Shown in pieces: positions 33,363-41,853 of a stretch of DNA of 64,000 nt (its first letter is position 1; each line of letters begins with the position of its first letter). The DNA comes from Pacificispira spongiicola. GTDB taxonomy: Bacteria > Pseudomonadota > Alphaproteobacteria > UBA8366 > Aestuariispiraceae. The notes beneath the pieces are model-generated. The model did not search any database, had not been told where the DNA came from, and saw only the letters and a program-made list of their open reading frames with translations. The DNA lies in the NCBI RefSeq assembly GCF_012926505.1, contig NZ_JABBNT010000006.1:1-64000 (forward strand). Direction: 5' to 3'. The position numbers were made by a program, and so were the translations under genes.

Positions 33363-34090
33363 GGCGGTTCCTGAAATACGGCTCCGTGGCGGCTCTGCTA
33401 ACCGTCTCGATCCCGGCCGGGGCCGAGTATCCGGTGATCGACGCCTCGGCCTTGGAAAAGGCAACTCAGCAGCTCAGCGAAATGAAGAAGCAGTTGGAAG
33501 AGCTGCAAGCGTTCAACGACAAGCTTCAGGCGCAGATCAACGCGATCGGCGAGGCGGGGCAAATCGCGGTGCCGATCTTCAACATGGCAAAGGTCGGCTC
33601 CCAGCTGCGCCAAGACGCGCAATGCCTGGTCCCCGATTTGTCCAAACTGATGCCGTCCCTCAGTTTTGAGGACGTGAATTTCGGGTCGATCTGCGAGGCG
33701 GCATCGGCCTACCGGCAAACGCTTTGGGTCGATCCTGAAACGAAGCGTGGCTTGCGGTACAGCGAACGGCAAAAGCTTCGCAAGGAGCTTGAGCAACGCC
33801 GCGAAAACATCCTGGTCGATATCACGTCGAAGGCGCTCGCGCAGGGCGATATCGCGGCCGACACGGCGCTTCAGCTGAACGAGGCGGCGGACGAACACGA
33901 GCGCAACGTCAAGGCCACGCGGCAGTCCAACGAGAGACTAAACCTCATCCCGCAAGGGCAGGTGATGATCGCTCGCGGCCTGGCGCAACAGAATCAGATC
34001 CTCGCGACAATGCTCAAGCTCCAGGCGGCCTTCATCATGAAGGCCGGTGTCCCGGTCGATAGCATCATCGCCGTGGAAGAGGAGGAGTGA
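33359..34090 (+). CDS. virB5: VirB5/TrbJ-type minor pilus component
   Basis: A 243-residue exported protein. A signal peptide (FLKYGSVAALLTVSIPAGA) is followed by long helices typical of VirB5/TrbJ: ALEKATQQLSEMKKQLEELQ near the mature start and LAQQNQILATMLKLQAAFIM near the C-terminus. Two cysteines lie in the middle (AQCLVPD and GSICEAA). VirB5 caps the pilus tip and contacts recipients. Start GTG at 33359, overlapping the previous stop; the longer in-frame reading to 32816 overlaps the unknown gene and is rejected. Confidence 0.85.
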   Translation: MRRFLKYGSVAALLTVSIPAGAEYPVIDASALEKATQQLSEMKKQLEELQAFNDKLQAQINAIGEAGQIAVPIFNMAKVGSQLRQDAQCLVPDLSKLMPSLSFEDVNFGSICEAASAYRQTLWVDPETKRGLRYSERQKLRKELEQRRENILVDITSKALAQGDIAADTALQLNEAADEHERNVKATRQSNERLNLIPQGQVMIARGLAQQNQILATMLKLQAAFIMKAGVPVDSIIAVEEEE

Positions 34091-34100
34091 GCCGATGGCG

Positions 34101-34709
34101 TCAGTCGTCCCACTTCCAAAGGCCGGTCTTCTTCATGCTGTTACGTTTTTTGAGCGCCAGGGCCTCGTCACGCGCGACGTTCTGCGGCTCACGCCAATCC
34201 GGCAGATCATTGCAGTCGTTGGTAAACAGCCGCGCCATTCGTGCGACCGACGCGCAGTCGAGCATTGTGTGGATGTTGTTGAACGACATGCCTCGTCCAT
34301 CGCGGGCGTATTGATACATCCGGTAAGCGTTGTTCCACATTTCATATGCCAAGAACAGGTCGTGGAGCTTCGGCAGATCCTCTCCGTGGTCGTAGTTGTC
34401 GAGCAACTGCTGGGCGGCCGCCGGATCACTCTTTCTCAATGCTTCCCATTCGTCATAGCGCTCTGCGGGGTCGAGCGGTGCAAAAGCGCGCTCCAGACCA
34501 TCGCGGTCTCTGACCGTGTTCCAGAACTCTTGCGTCGCTTTGAAATCAAAAAAATCCGTCCGTTGGATGGTCGCAGCCTGCGCCGTGCCGACAGAGCCCA
34601 TCCCAAGGAAGAGGAATAGAATAATGGCAGCACCCGGCAGCAGTGGAAGTTCCGTCGGTCTCCTCGTCCCGATCGTAACGAAATACGTCGAACTGGCGAA
34701 TTCCTTCAC
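34101..34709 (-). CDS. antisense secreted protein between virB5 and virB6, unknown function
   Basis: On the minus strand a 200-residue reading starts at a GTG (34709; an alternative frame opens at 34805). It has a hydrophobic export signal PGAAIILFLFLGMGSVGTAQ, cut after AQA, and a helical mature domain (FFDFKATQEFWNTVRDRDG, then LFLAYEMWNNAYRMYQYARD) with two cysteines (MLDCASV, TNDCNDL). The plus-strand frame over the same DNA looks random, so the minus frame is judged real. Its 5' end overlaps the virB6 start. Position between virB5 and virB6 is where IncP carries the entry-exclusion protein TrbK, but here the strand is reversed and no similarity is seen. Confidence 0.6.
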   Translation of the reverse strand: MKEFASSTYFVTIGTRRPTELPLLPGAAIILFLFLGMGSVGTAQAATIQRTDFFDFKATQEFWNTVRDRDGLERAFAPLDPAERYDEWEALRKSDPAAAQQLLDNYDHGEDLPKLHDLFLAYEMWNNAYRMYQYARDGRGMSFNNIHTMLDCASVARMARLFTNDCNDLPDWREPQNVARDEALALKKRNSMKKTGLWKWDD

Positions 34710-35772
34710 CCAAGACCTCAGCGAAGCGCTGATCGCGCCGATGCTGTTGCTCTTCACGGCAATCGTCGGTGTGTGGGTCGTCATCAAGGGCATCAAGCTC
34801 TCCATCGGTAAAGAAAACCCGCTGGCAATCGCGCAGGAATTTATCTTCGTGATTGTAGCATCCGTGCTCCTCGGAGGCCAGGGTCCAGGGCTAGTAAATA
34901 TGATTTATCAAGCCTCTCTGAAGATGATGGGGGCGGCGGCAAGCGTCGCGCTGCTCGTCGGTCAAACCAATGGCGATTCAATCGAAGCGGGTGGAAGTCT
35001 CGGGGCGGGCATGGAGGCGCTCGTAACGGCCGCCGAGCATGGTTTATTGCAAATCATCTACATGGCCTGGGATGTCGCCGGGGAATGGTCGATCACCAAT
35101 CCGCTGATGATCCTGGCCGCTCTTTTGCTCCTGCTGCCCTACTGCATCGTTCTCGTGGTGTATTTCAGCCATGTGGTGATCGCGATCTTCCGGATCATGA
35201 TGCTGTCGGCGCTGTCGCCCTACATGATGCTCGGTTTCGGCTTCGGCTGGGGCCGCGAGATGGCGGTCAAAGGCATCAAGACGGTGATCTCGTCCTTCAT
35301 GGTGCTGTTCGGCGCGACGGCCGCTCTTGCCGTCATGCTCTACGGCGTCACCGCCCTCAATGTCGGGGCCGAAGGCGCCGATGTGGGCGATTGGGCCTCG
35401 ATCTCCAATCCCGACTTCATCCTTGCCGTGGCGCTCGGATGGATGGGGACGGCCTTCATGACCGAGGCAACCGGGATCGCGAACTCGATCACGGAATCCG
35501 CTCTCACCAATACCGGTGCCGGCATCATCACCGCCGGGGCCTCGGCCTCGGCGCTTGCCGCCGGGAAAGCCATTAAGAGTGCGCCGGCATCGCAAGCCGC
35601 AATGGGTGCGGCAAGCGGCGCTGCCGGGGCCGTAGGGTCCAACGCCGCGTTCTTCGCCGGAAAGGCGCTCGGCGCAACGCCTGCGGGCGCGGTCGCGCTT
35701 CGGGCGGCGGAGATCGCGCAGTCCTACCGCGACAAATTGAAGAGCGGCTTCAACAATCTGAAAGGAGAATGA
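34624..35772 (+). CDS. virB6: VirB6/TrbL-type polytopic transfer protein
   Basis: A 382-residue inner-membrane protein. Hydrophobic helices include LIAPMLLLFTAIVGVWVVIK, FIFVIVASVLLGG, MILAALLLLLPYCIVLVVYF and VISSFMVLFGATAALAVMLY. The C-terminal third is Ala/Gly-rich and soluble (ITAGASASALAAGKAIKSAP), as in VirB6/TrbL. It contacts the DNA substrate inside the channel. Start ATG at 34624. It overlaps the 5' end of the antisense gene, and its stop precedes the VirB7 ATG by a few bases. Confidence 0.85.
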   Translation: MAAPGSSGSSVGLLVPIVTKYVELANSFTQDLSEALIAPMLLLFTAIVGVWVVIKGIKLSIGKENPLAIAQEFIFVIVASVLLGGQGPGLVNMIYQASLKMMGAAASVALLVGQTNGDSIEAGGSLGAGMEALVTAAEHGLLQIIYMAWDVAGEWSITNPLMILAALLLLLPYCIVLVVYFSHVVIAIFRIMMLSALSPYMMLGFGFGWGREMAVKGIKTVISSFMVLFGATAALAVMLYGVTALNVGAEGADVGDWASISNPDFILAVALGWMGTAFMTEATGIANSITESALTNTGAGIITAGASASALAAGKAIKSAPASQAAMGAASGAAGAVGSNAAFFAGKALGATPAGAVALRAAEIAQSYRDKLKSGFNNLKGE

Positions 35773-35957
35773 CCATGCACCGGCTTTTGAGAATTGCCGT
35801 GGTTGCTCTGTCCCTGGTGGCCATCGCGGGCTGCCAAGCCACCACCAAAACCGAGATGCCGACAAACGATCAGGACGGGGCCGACCGGATGCGGGTCTCG
35901 CCCTGCGCCTGCGCGCCGATCGACTATGACGGGGCTGGGTTCAAATGGCTGAGCTAA
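35769..35957 (+). CDS. virB7: VirB7-type lipoprotein
   Basis: A 62-residue lipoprotein. The signal and lipobox VALSLVAIAGC place the lipidated cysteine near residue 22; the mature part is short, with CAC near the C-terminus and a final FKWLS. VirB7 pairs with VirB9 in the outer-membrane ring. It is translated from ATG at 35769 or 35775, overlapping the virB6 end, and its end overlaps the virB8 ATG by 13 bases. Confidence 0.8.
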   Translation: MTMHRLLRIAVVALSLVAIAGCQATTKTEMPTNDQDGADRMRVSPCACAPIDYDGAGFKWLS

Positions 35958-36685
35958 CCTTTTCCGGTCGTCGTCCCGGCCTGTTCCGGCGCCGTCGCCG
36001 GTCGGCGGAAGAACCGCCTCGACATGAAGCCGTGCGCCGGGCCGATCCATACAGTTTTGAGGTCGCGCATCGCCGCCTTGCCTGGATGTTGCGGATCTCC
36101 GCCGGGACAAATGTGGTGCTGGGCCTCGGGCTCTGCACGGCATTGACGGCGCTCTCGCATCTCTTCCCGTTGAAGACGACGGAAATCGCCCTGGTGCGGA
36201 ACGATTCCGTCTCGAACCAGTTAATCCGGATCGAGCCGATTTCCGAGGATGTCGATGGATTCGCGCTGCTGATGGAACAGAAGGCGCGGTGGTACGTGCG
36301 CGCCCTTCTGGAGATCGATGCCGTGACGCAGACCGAACGGCTGCGCCAGGCCTTCGTCATGACGGACGACAAATTCTATGAAGCGTTCAAGAAAGAGCGG
36401 ATCGACAGCGGCGCGATCCAGGACGCGATCAACAGCGGCCTCACGCGGTCGATCACGGTGGAAAGCGTCGATCTGATTGAGAGCTACGACGACAACAAAA
36501 GAAAATACGCCGTGGATCTCGTTCAAACCGACACGCGCCGGGGCGACGTCGTAGAGACGAAGAAGATCCGCGCCTACCTCGCCATGACAACCCGACCGCA
36601 CACCGTGCGCGAAGCGGATCGCTTCGAAAACCCGCTCGGAATCACGGTCCTCGATCTCTCCCTCAAAGAAAGGGCAAATTCATGA
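35945..36685 (+). CDS. virB8: VirB8-type assembly protein
   Basis: A 246-residue bitopic protein. A basic cytoplasmic tail of about 50 residues is followed by one helix (ISAGTNVVLGLGLCTALTAL) and a periplasmic NTF2-like domain with segments TEIALVRNDSVSNQLIRIEP and LRQAFVMTDDKFYEAFKK. VirB8 nucleates the channel. ATG at 35945 inside the end of virB7; its stop overlaps the virB9 ATG by four bases. Confidence 0.85.
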   Translation: MAELTFSGRRPGLFRRRRRSAEEPPRHEAVRRADPYSFEVAHRRLAWMLRISAGTNVVLGLGLCTALTALSHLFPLKTTEIALVRNDSVSNQLIRIEPISEDVDGFALLMEQKARWYVRALLEIDAVTQTERLRQAFVMTDDKFYEAFKKERIDSGAIQDAINSGLTRSITVESVDLIESYDDNKRKYAVDLVQTDTRRGDVVETKKIRAYLAMTTRPHTVREADRFENPLGITVLDLSLKERANS

Positions 36686-37668
36686 AGCGCGATCTTCTCG
36701 CTGCTGCGTTCCTTCTGTCGTGCCTGCCGGTTGGCCCGGCCCTGGCGCAAACGCCGTTCACGCCGCCGCCGGCCTCGGACCTGCCGCCCATGCCGGTTTC
36801 CGATGATGTGGTCCGTCAGGCCGAGCAACAGGCCGAAGGCCAATTCGGCGCGATGCGCCGGGCGCGGATCGGCGGTCAGATTCAAGAGGCATGGAGCCGA
36901 AGCGAGGAGGGTAGCGCCGTCTTCGAATACAAGGCCTGTGCGCGCTGCACCTACAAGGTTCGGCTCCGCGAACAGATGGTCACTGTCCTGGAACTGCCGG
37001 ATGGCGAGATGTTCAAGGCGGCCGATCTCGGAGACAGTGCGGCGTTCAAGGTGGAAGCCCGCTCGTCTCGACTGATCGCGGTGAAGCCGCTGACGATGGG
37101 GATGGATACCAACCTCGTCGTCTACGGTACGTCGGGCGCGGTCTATCCCTTCTATCTGCGGGCCGAGGCCTTCAACTCGGAGAATATCACCGACTTCGTC
37201 GTTCGTTTGGTCGGCGGTATCGAGAAGGACGGCCCGGATATTGTCGGGCCTGCGGCATCGCTGACGCAAGCCGGGTCGATTGCCACGACGGCGGGCGCGT
37301 CGGACCTCGCGGACGCCGTACAGGGTCTAAAGCAGACCGATCCCGGGACGGTTCCCGGCGATTACGTCCAGGAGGCCAAGTTCGATCCGGACAAGCTGCG
37401 CGGCTGGGGCGAGTACGAGCTGTGGGGCGACGAAGAGCTGAAGCCCGAGACGGTCTTCCGGGACGACTATTTCACCTATATCCGCTTCGGCTCGAAGTGG
37501 AAGGATGTCGAACTGCCGACCGCCTATGTCACGGTCGATGGCATCGACGAACTGGTGAACACCCGCATCGAGGGCGCCACCTACATCATCGAGAGCACGC
37601 AGCGGCTCATCACACTGAAATCCGGCACCAAGTTCATGTGCGTCCGGTATCCGGAAGGGCTTTCGTGA
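36682..37668 (+). CDS. virB9: VirB9-type outer-membrane ring protein
   Basis: A 328-residue periplasmic protein with a signal peptide (LLAAAFLLSCLPVGPALAQ). The N-terminal half carries YKACARCTYKVRLREQMVTV and the beta-rich AFKVEARSSRLIAVKPLTMG; the C-terminal half ends in a VirB9/TrbG-like domain (PETVFRDDYFTYIRFGSKWK, then RLITLKSGTKFMCVRYPEG). Between the halves is a ~80-residue linker. It forms the outer-membrane core with VirB7 and VirB10. Its stop overlaps the virB10 start. Confidence 0.88.
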   Translation: MKRDLLAAAFLLSCLPVGPALAQTPFTPPPASDLPPMPVSDDVVRQAEQQAEGQFGAMRRARIGGQIQEAWSRSEEGSAVFEYKACARCTYKVRLREQMVTVLELPDGEMFKAADLGDSAAFKVEARSSRLIAVKPLTMGMDTNLVVYGTSGAVYPFYLRAEAFNSENITDFVVRLVGGIEKDGPDIVGPAASLTQAGSIATTAGASDLADAVQGLKQTDPGTVPGDYVQEAKFDPDKLRGWGEYELWGDEELKPETVFRDDYFTYIRFGSKWKDVELPTAYVTVDGIDELVNTRIEGATYIIESTQRLITLKSGTKFMCVRYPEGLS

Positions 37669-38741
37669 TGCTGTGCGAAGCGGCCCTTGCCCTCGGATTG
37701 ACCCTGGGCGGTATGTGCAGCGGTGAACCGCCTGCGGCGGGCACTGTGCCGATGCCGGAGAACGATGCCGGCTTGTGGGGGTTCACCGATCCGCCGCCGC
37801 CCGAACCGCCGCCACCGCCGCCCGCGCCAGCGCCGGCACCGAACTTCCCGCCGATCGTCATCCGCGAGGCAGCGCCGCCTCCGGCGCCACCGCCGCCGCC
37901 CGCTCCGGCGCCGGTCGTGGTCGAGGCGCCCGCGCCCAATCCGTATCGATTGGCGTTGATGACCGCCCTGTCTCGCCGCGAGGGTTCCGACGCGGACCTG
38001 GTGCGGATCTCCGCGCCGACTGTCTCCGCCGGACCTGGAGCGCTTCGAGCCGACCCCCTGGCGTCGATCTCGCCGCCGGCAACGCCGAAGCCGGAGGAGC
38101 AATATCAGGCCGAACACCGGACCTCGACGGGGCCGGTAGACAATTCCCGGAAGATCGCGGTCGATCGATACATCACCGGGAACCTCGAAATGGGTATCAA
38201 CAGCCAGTTGGATTCAGACGAGGGCGGCGAAGTCGTCGTTCAAACGACACGCGATGTATTCGGTTATCACGGCCGGAATATCCTGATCCCCAAGGGTTCT
38301 CGGCTGATCTGCCGCTTCAAGGGACCCGACGAGATCGGCAAAACCCGGATCGCGCTTAACTGTTTTCGCATTCTGATCGCCGGGCACCGGGCGGAACTTT
38401 TCGAAATCAACTCACGGATCGGCGACGTGCAAGGTCATGGCGGCATAACCGGCGAAGTCGATACCCGGTTCTGGGAGAAATACGGGACGGCCTTCATCCT
38501 GACCGGCATTTCGGGCGCGGTGCGACTGGCAAGCGCCGCGACCGCGACGGCCGACGACGGCAACGCGATTTCCAGTATCGCGGATGCCGGCGGGCAGGAG
38601 TTGAGCCAGAAACTCGGGGAAATCACCGCCTCGATCCTGGAACAGACGGTCGATCTCAAACCCATCGTGACGGTCTCTCAGGGAACGCGGGTGACCATTC
38701 GTCCGCAATTCGATTGGTATCTCAAGAAAGTGGAAGGGTGA
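37668..38741 (+). CDS. virB10: VirB10-type core protein with a very short N-terminus
   Basis: A 357-residue protein. After a brief hydrophobic stretch (ALALGLTLGGM) there is a long proline/alanine-rich linker (residues ~42-90), then the conserved C-terminal beta-barrel domain (ISGNLE-type segment VDRYITGNLEMGINSQLDS, then GYHGRNILIPKGSRLICRFK and FWEKYGTAFILTG with the antenna helices). Canonical VirB10 has a cytoplasmic tail of about 20-50 residues and a clear inner-membrane helix; here both are nearly missing. Start ATG at 37668, with GTG at 37665 possible. It spans the envelope and senses ATP use by VirB4/11/D4. Confidence 0.85.
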   Translation: MLCEAALALGLTLGGMCSGEPPAAGTVPMPENDAGLWGFTDPPPPEPPPPPPAPAPAPNFPPIVIREAAPPPAPPPPPAPAPVVVEAPAPNPYRLALMTALSRREGSDADLVRISAPTVSAGPGALRADPLASISPPATPKPEEQYQAEHRTSTGPVDNSRKIAVDRYITGNLEMGINSQLDSDEGGEVVVQTTRDVFGYHGRNILIPKGSRLICRFKGPDEIGKTRIALNCFRILIAGHRAELFEINSRIGDVQGHGGITGEVDTRFWEKYGTAFILTGISGAVRLASAATATADDGNAISSIADAGGQELSQKLGEITASILEQTVDLKPIVTVSQGTRVTIRPQFDWYLKKVEG

Positions 38742-38743
38742 GA

Positions 38744-40891
38744 ATGATGAAACGGCATCTCATGGCGGCCGTGCTGGCCTCCCTTTACCTGTCGGCGCCG
38801 GTCCTGGCGCAGACGGTTCCGGATCAATCCGTGACGGCAGCGGATGGGGCGACGGAAGACAGTCTCACGCAGCTCGTGGATATCGTTGCACGATCGACGG
38901 CGGTCGTTCCGTTGGCGGCGGGGGAACCGGTCGCAGTGGATCTAAGCCTGGTCTCGGTGCCGGGCGCCGAGCCGGGGCTTGCAACCGGCGTCACGGCCAA
39001 AGGCTTTGCGCGCTATGTCGATGTCGAGGGCCAGAAAATCGCCCAAGTGGTGCTGACCGGCGTTGCCAAGGGCGAGAAGCAGGAAGCCCTGACGCCGGAG
39101 AAGTTTGCAGCGCAATTCGACTTGGAAGATCCGGAACTCAACACGCAATCCGTCACCATCAAGGGGGACGGGCCGGAGCTGGTCTCGGCCCTGCGCCGAC
39201 TGGCGGAGAATTCAGAAGATGCGCCGGAAGAGGAGCCGCAACAGGTCATCTCGGCGAATGACGACGGTGCAAAGGAGGTCGGCGGCAGCAAGTCTCAGAA
39301 CGATCAAGCGGGCACTTACACAACGCCGGCTGCGGTCACCGTTGCGGAAGCTTCTGATCCGGTTGAGACCACAATGGTTTCGACGGAAGGCTGTTTGATT
39401 GACGTCGATCTGGAAAGCGGACTCGCGAAGGTTCAGAACAAACGGCTGACCCTGATTGACGGCGTGGTGAGTTCCGAGACGGAATGCTCCGATAGCGGTG
39501 TCAGCTATCCAATCAAGCGCAGCTATGCCGCTTGTACGTATGACGAAGACCTGGAGACGCTAAAGGCGACGGCGCAGTACCAGCCCTATTATGTCGATGG
39601 CGGCGGGAACCGCCAGGACGTGGGCGACGACTGCCTGAAGGATGCGGATCTGGTCTTCGATATCGTACCGGTCGCCTGTCCGATCGATATTAATGTGAGT
39701 ACCGAGAAGGCGACGCCTCAAGAGAAGCTCGTCTACGTCAATCACGTAAACAAGGATGTCGAAGCGCGGGGCTGTCAGGCCTCCGAGACCAAGGCCCCTG
39801 TCGATCTGGTCAAGAGCACGACAGTCTGCGGCATACGCCCGGATTGGGACGCCAAGGAAAGCGTTCAACAAGCCGCCTGGACCTACGAGTTGGACGGCCT
39901 TCAATACCAGTACGGCGGCTGCGTTGATACCGATACCGTCTATCCGCACCAATCGGTCTATGTCGATGGCAGCGGAAAGAGCCTGTGCAGCCCGGTAACG
40001 GATGCAGACGGTCAACCGATCTCCGCGCAGAAGAAGATCCGGATCACGGTTGGCGACATTCCGACCTTCATCACCGACTGCACGCCGGATGCGGATAAGG
40101 CGATTACGCGGACGGAAGAGGGGTGCGCGAACCCGGCGCTTTGGCGCCATGACGTTGCCGGCGGCTGGTCCTATCCGAAGGATCGGTATTACTTCGTTCA
40201 GGACGGGAAACAGGTCCCGGTGACGGAGTGCCAAGAATCCGTTGTGTCGGCGGCAGTGCCGCATCAGCACGAGACCAACGGCTGGCAGAACCATGACGAT
40301 CAGCTCTATGCGCTGCCGCTGACGACGGTCTATATCGAACCGGCTTCGGGCCGCTATGACATCACGACGGCCACGGTGCTGAACGGCGCTGTGCAGCAGC
40401 CCTATGTCTTCCAGAACAGTGTGACGGAATGGAACGGACAGACGGAATACGCCGGCTGCGATGCGCTGCGGCTGACAACCGTTTACGAAATCCACGAGCG
40501 TCCGGACGGAACGGATTACAAGAAGCCGATCGGTGACGGCACGCCCTACTCAGAGAATTCCTGTTCCTCGGTCGTTCAGACGCCGGTTTGGACGACCAGC
40601 AATCCGTCGACATATACGAGACGCCAGGTTTGCACCTTCTGGAAAAACTATGTCGATGGCGGCGACGGGCATTCCTACTCCGTCTGTGAACAATCTGAAT
40701 GGCGCTATACCCACACGCACTATTATCGCGGCGTTCGGAAACTAAGCCGTGATGACGGGATGACCGTCGAGCAGCACTCCACGGCAGAATATGCGTATTC
40801 CTCTCCGGAAACGACGGATGCGAACGAAGCGCCCTCAAGCCCGTTTACGGGCCCGGAGCAAATATCCTGGAATCAGGCGGAGGGCTGGTGA
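38744..40891 (+). CDS. large secreted cysteine-repeat protein in the virB operon, possible adhesin or pilus-associated protein
   Basis: A 715-residue exported protein with a signal peptide (LMAAVLASLYLSAPVLAQ). An N-terminal part resembling a helper domain is followed by about 480 residues of beta-rich, cysteine-spaced repeats. A recurring motif of the type Y-V-DG, then about ten residues, then Cys, is seen near residues 281 (YYVDGGGNRQDVGDDC), 405 (VYVDGSGKSLC), 481 (YFVQDGKQVPVTEC) and 634 (NYVDGGDGHSYSVC). No VirB family matches. It lies exactly between virB10 and virB11, overlaps the virB11 start, and is thus co-expressed. Export plus disulfide-type repeats suggests a surface or mating-pair protein (inference). 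Confidence 0.75.
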   Translation: MMKRHLMAAVLASLYLSAPVLAQTVPDQSVTAADGATEDSLTQLVDIVARSTAVVPLAAGEPVAVDLSLVSVPGAEPGLATGVTAKGFARYVDVEGQKIAQVVLTGVAKGEKQEALTPEKFAAQFDLEDPELNTQSVTIKGDGPELVSALRRLAENSEDAPEEEPQQVISANDDGAKEVGGSKSQNDQAGTYTTPAAVTVAEASDPVETTMVSTEGCLIDVDLESGLAKVQNKRLTLIDGVVSSETECSDSGVSYPIKRSYAACTYDEDLETLKATAQYQPYYVDGGGNRQDVGDDCLKDADLVFDIVPVACPIDINVSTEKATPQEKLVYVNHVNKDVEARGCQASETKAPVDLVKSTTVCGIRPDWDAKESVQQAAWTYELDGLQYQYGGCVDTDTVYPHQSVYVDGSGKSLCSPVTDADGQPISAQKKIRITVGDIPTFITDCTPDADKAITRTEEGCANPALWRHDVAGGWSYPKDRYYFVQDGKQVPVTECQESVVSAAVPHQHETNGWQNHDDQLYALPLTTVYIEPASGRYDITTATVLNGAVQQPYVFQNSVTEWNGQTEYAGCDALRLTTVYEIHERPDGTDYKKPIGDGTPYSENSCSSVVQTPVWTTSNPSTYTRRQVCTFWKNYVDGGDGHSYSVCEQSEWRYTHTHYYRGVRKLSRDDGMTVEQHSTAEYAYSSPETTDANEAPSSPFTGPEQISWNQAEGW

Positions 40892-41853
40892 TGGGCAACA
40901 TCGCGATCAGCCCGCTGCTGCGCGAGACCCTGGCGCCGCTGTCTGCGCATTATGACGATCCGGCGACCGTCGAGATCCGCATGACCAAGCCCGGTATCGT
41001 CATCACCGATCGGCGCGGGATGGGCAAGCAAGCGGTCAGCGACGATGGACTGACGCTTGCGGCCGTCGAGGCTCTTGCCCGATCCCTCGGCAACTTTCAC
41101 GGCCTGGGCTTTAATGGAGAGGACCGGCCCAAGCTCTCCTGTGTGCTGCCGGGCGGGCATCGCTTCGAATGCCTGGTCGGCCCGTCCGTCCAGTCCGGCC
41201 TGTCGCTCGCGATCCGCTGCAAGCATCCCTTCACGCCGACCTGGGAACAGCTCGGCGCGTCGGCGGCGGTGGTTCGTTATCTGACGGAGGCGGTCGAAGG
41301 GGAGCGGAACCTGATCGTCTCCGGCGCCACCAATACCGGCAAGACGACCTTGTTGAACATGCTGCTGGCCGGCCTTCCGGATCATCGCCGCGTGATCGGG
41401 GTCGAGGATACGCCGGAATTGTCGCTCGGCCGCTTCTGGGACGGCGTCGGCCTGATCGCGGCCCGGGAGGAGGGCGGCAGTACCTCGACCGGTCTCCAGA
41501 CCTGGCGGCAGCTCTATGACCATCTCATGCGCGCGACGCCGGATCACATCGTCTTCGGTGAAATCTCGACGCAGAACGCCTTTGCGGCCCTGGCCGCACT
41601 GAATAGCGGCGTGACCGGCTTCATGTGCACGATCCATGCGGAGAGCCCGCATCAGGCGATCCATCGCAAGTTCGATCAGAATATCGCCTGGTCCGGAGAG
41701 ACCATGCCGCGCGTACCGGAGTTCCTCTCCGAACTGGTCGATGTGGTGGTTCAGATCAAACGCGATAGTTCCGGCTTCCGTCGCATCACCGATATCTACG
41801 AGCCGATCGAAGATCGCTTCGTCCTGAAGGACGGGAAGGAGATTGGCGCATGA
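40891..41853 (+). CDS. virB11: VirB11 family secretion ATPase
   Basis: A 320-residue hexameric ATPase. The N-terminal domain (residues ~1-135) is followed by Walker A GATNTGKTTLLNMLLAG, the Asp box VIGVEDTPELSLG, Walker B DHIVFGEISTQNAFAAL and the His box GFMCTIHAESP. It switches the channel between pilus building and DNA transfer. The ATG at 40891 overlaps the previous stop (TGATG). The stop overlaps the virD4 start by four bases. Confidence 0.93.
   Translation: MGNIAISPLLRETLAPLSAHYDDPATVEIRMTKPGIVITDRRGMGKQAVSDDGLTLAAVEALARSLGNFHGLGFNGEDRPKLSCVLPGGHRFECLVGPSVQSGLSLAIRCKHPFTPTWEQLGASAAVVRYLTEAVEGERNLIVSGATNTGKTTLLNMLLAGLPDHRRVIGVEDTPELSLGRFWDGVGLIAAREEGGSTSTGLQTWRQLYDHLMRATPDHIVFGEISTQNAFAALAALNSGVTGFMCTIHAESPHQAIHRKFDQNIAWSGETMPRVPEFLSELVDVVVQIKRDSSGFRRITDIYEPIEDRFVLKDGKEIGA

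Noticed and set aside
34047-34619. Plus-strand frame between virB5 and virB6
   Set aside because: Composition is poor and no motif is seen; the minus strand here codes a better-formed exported protein.
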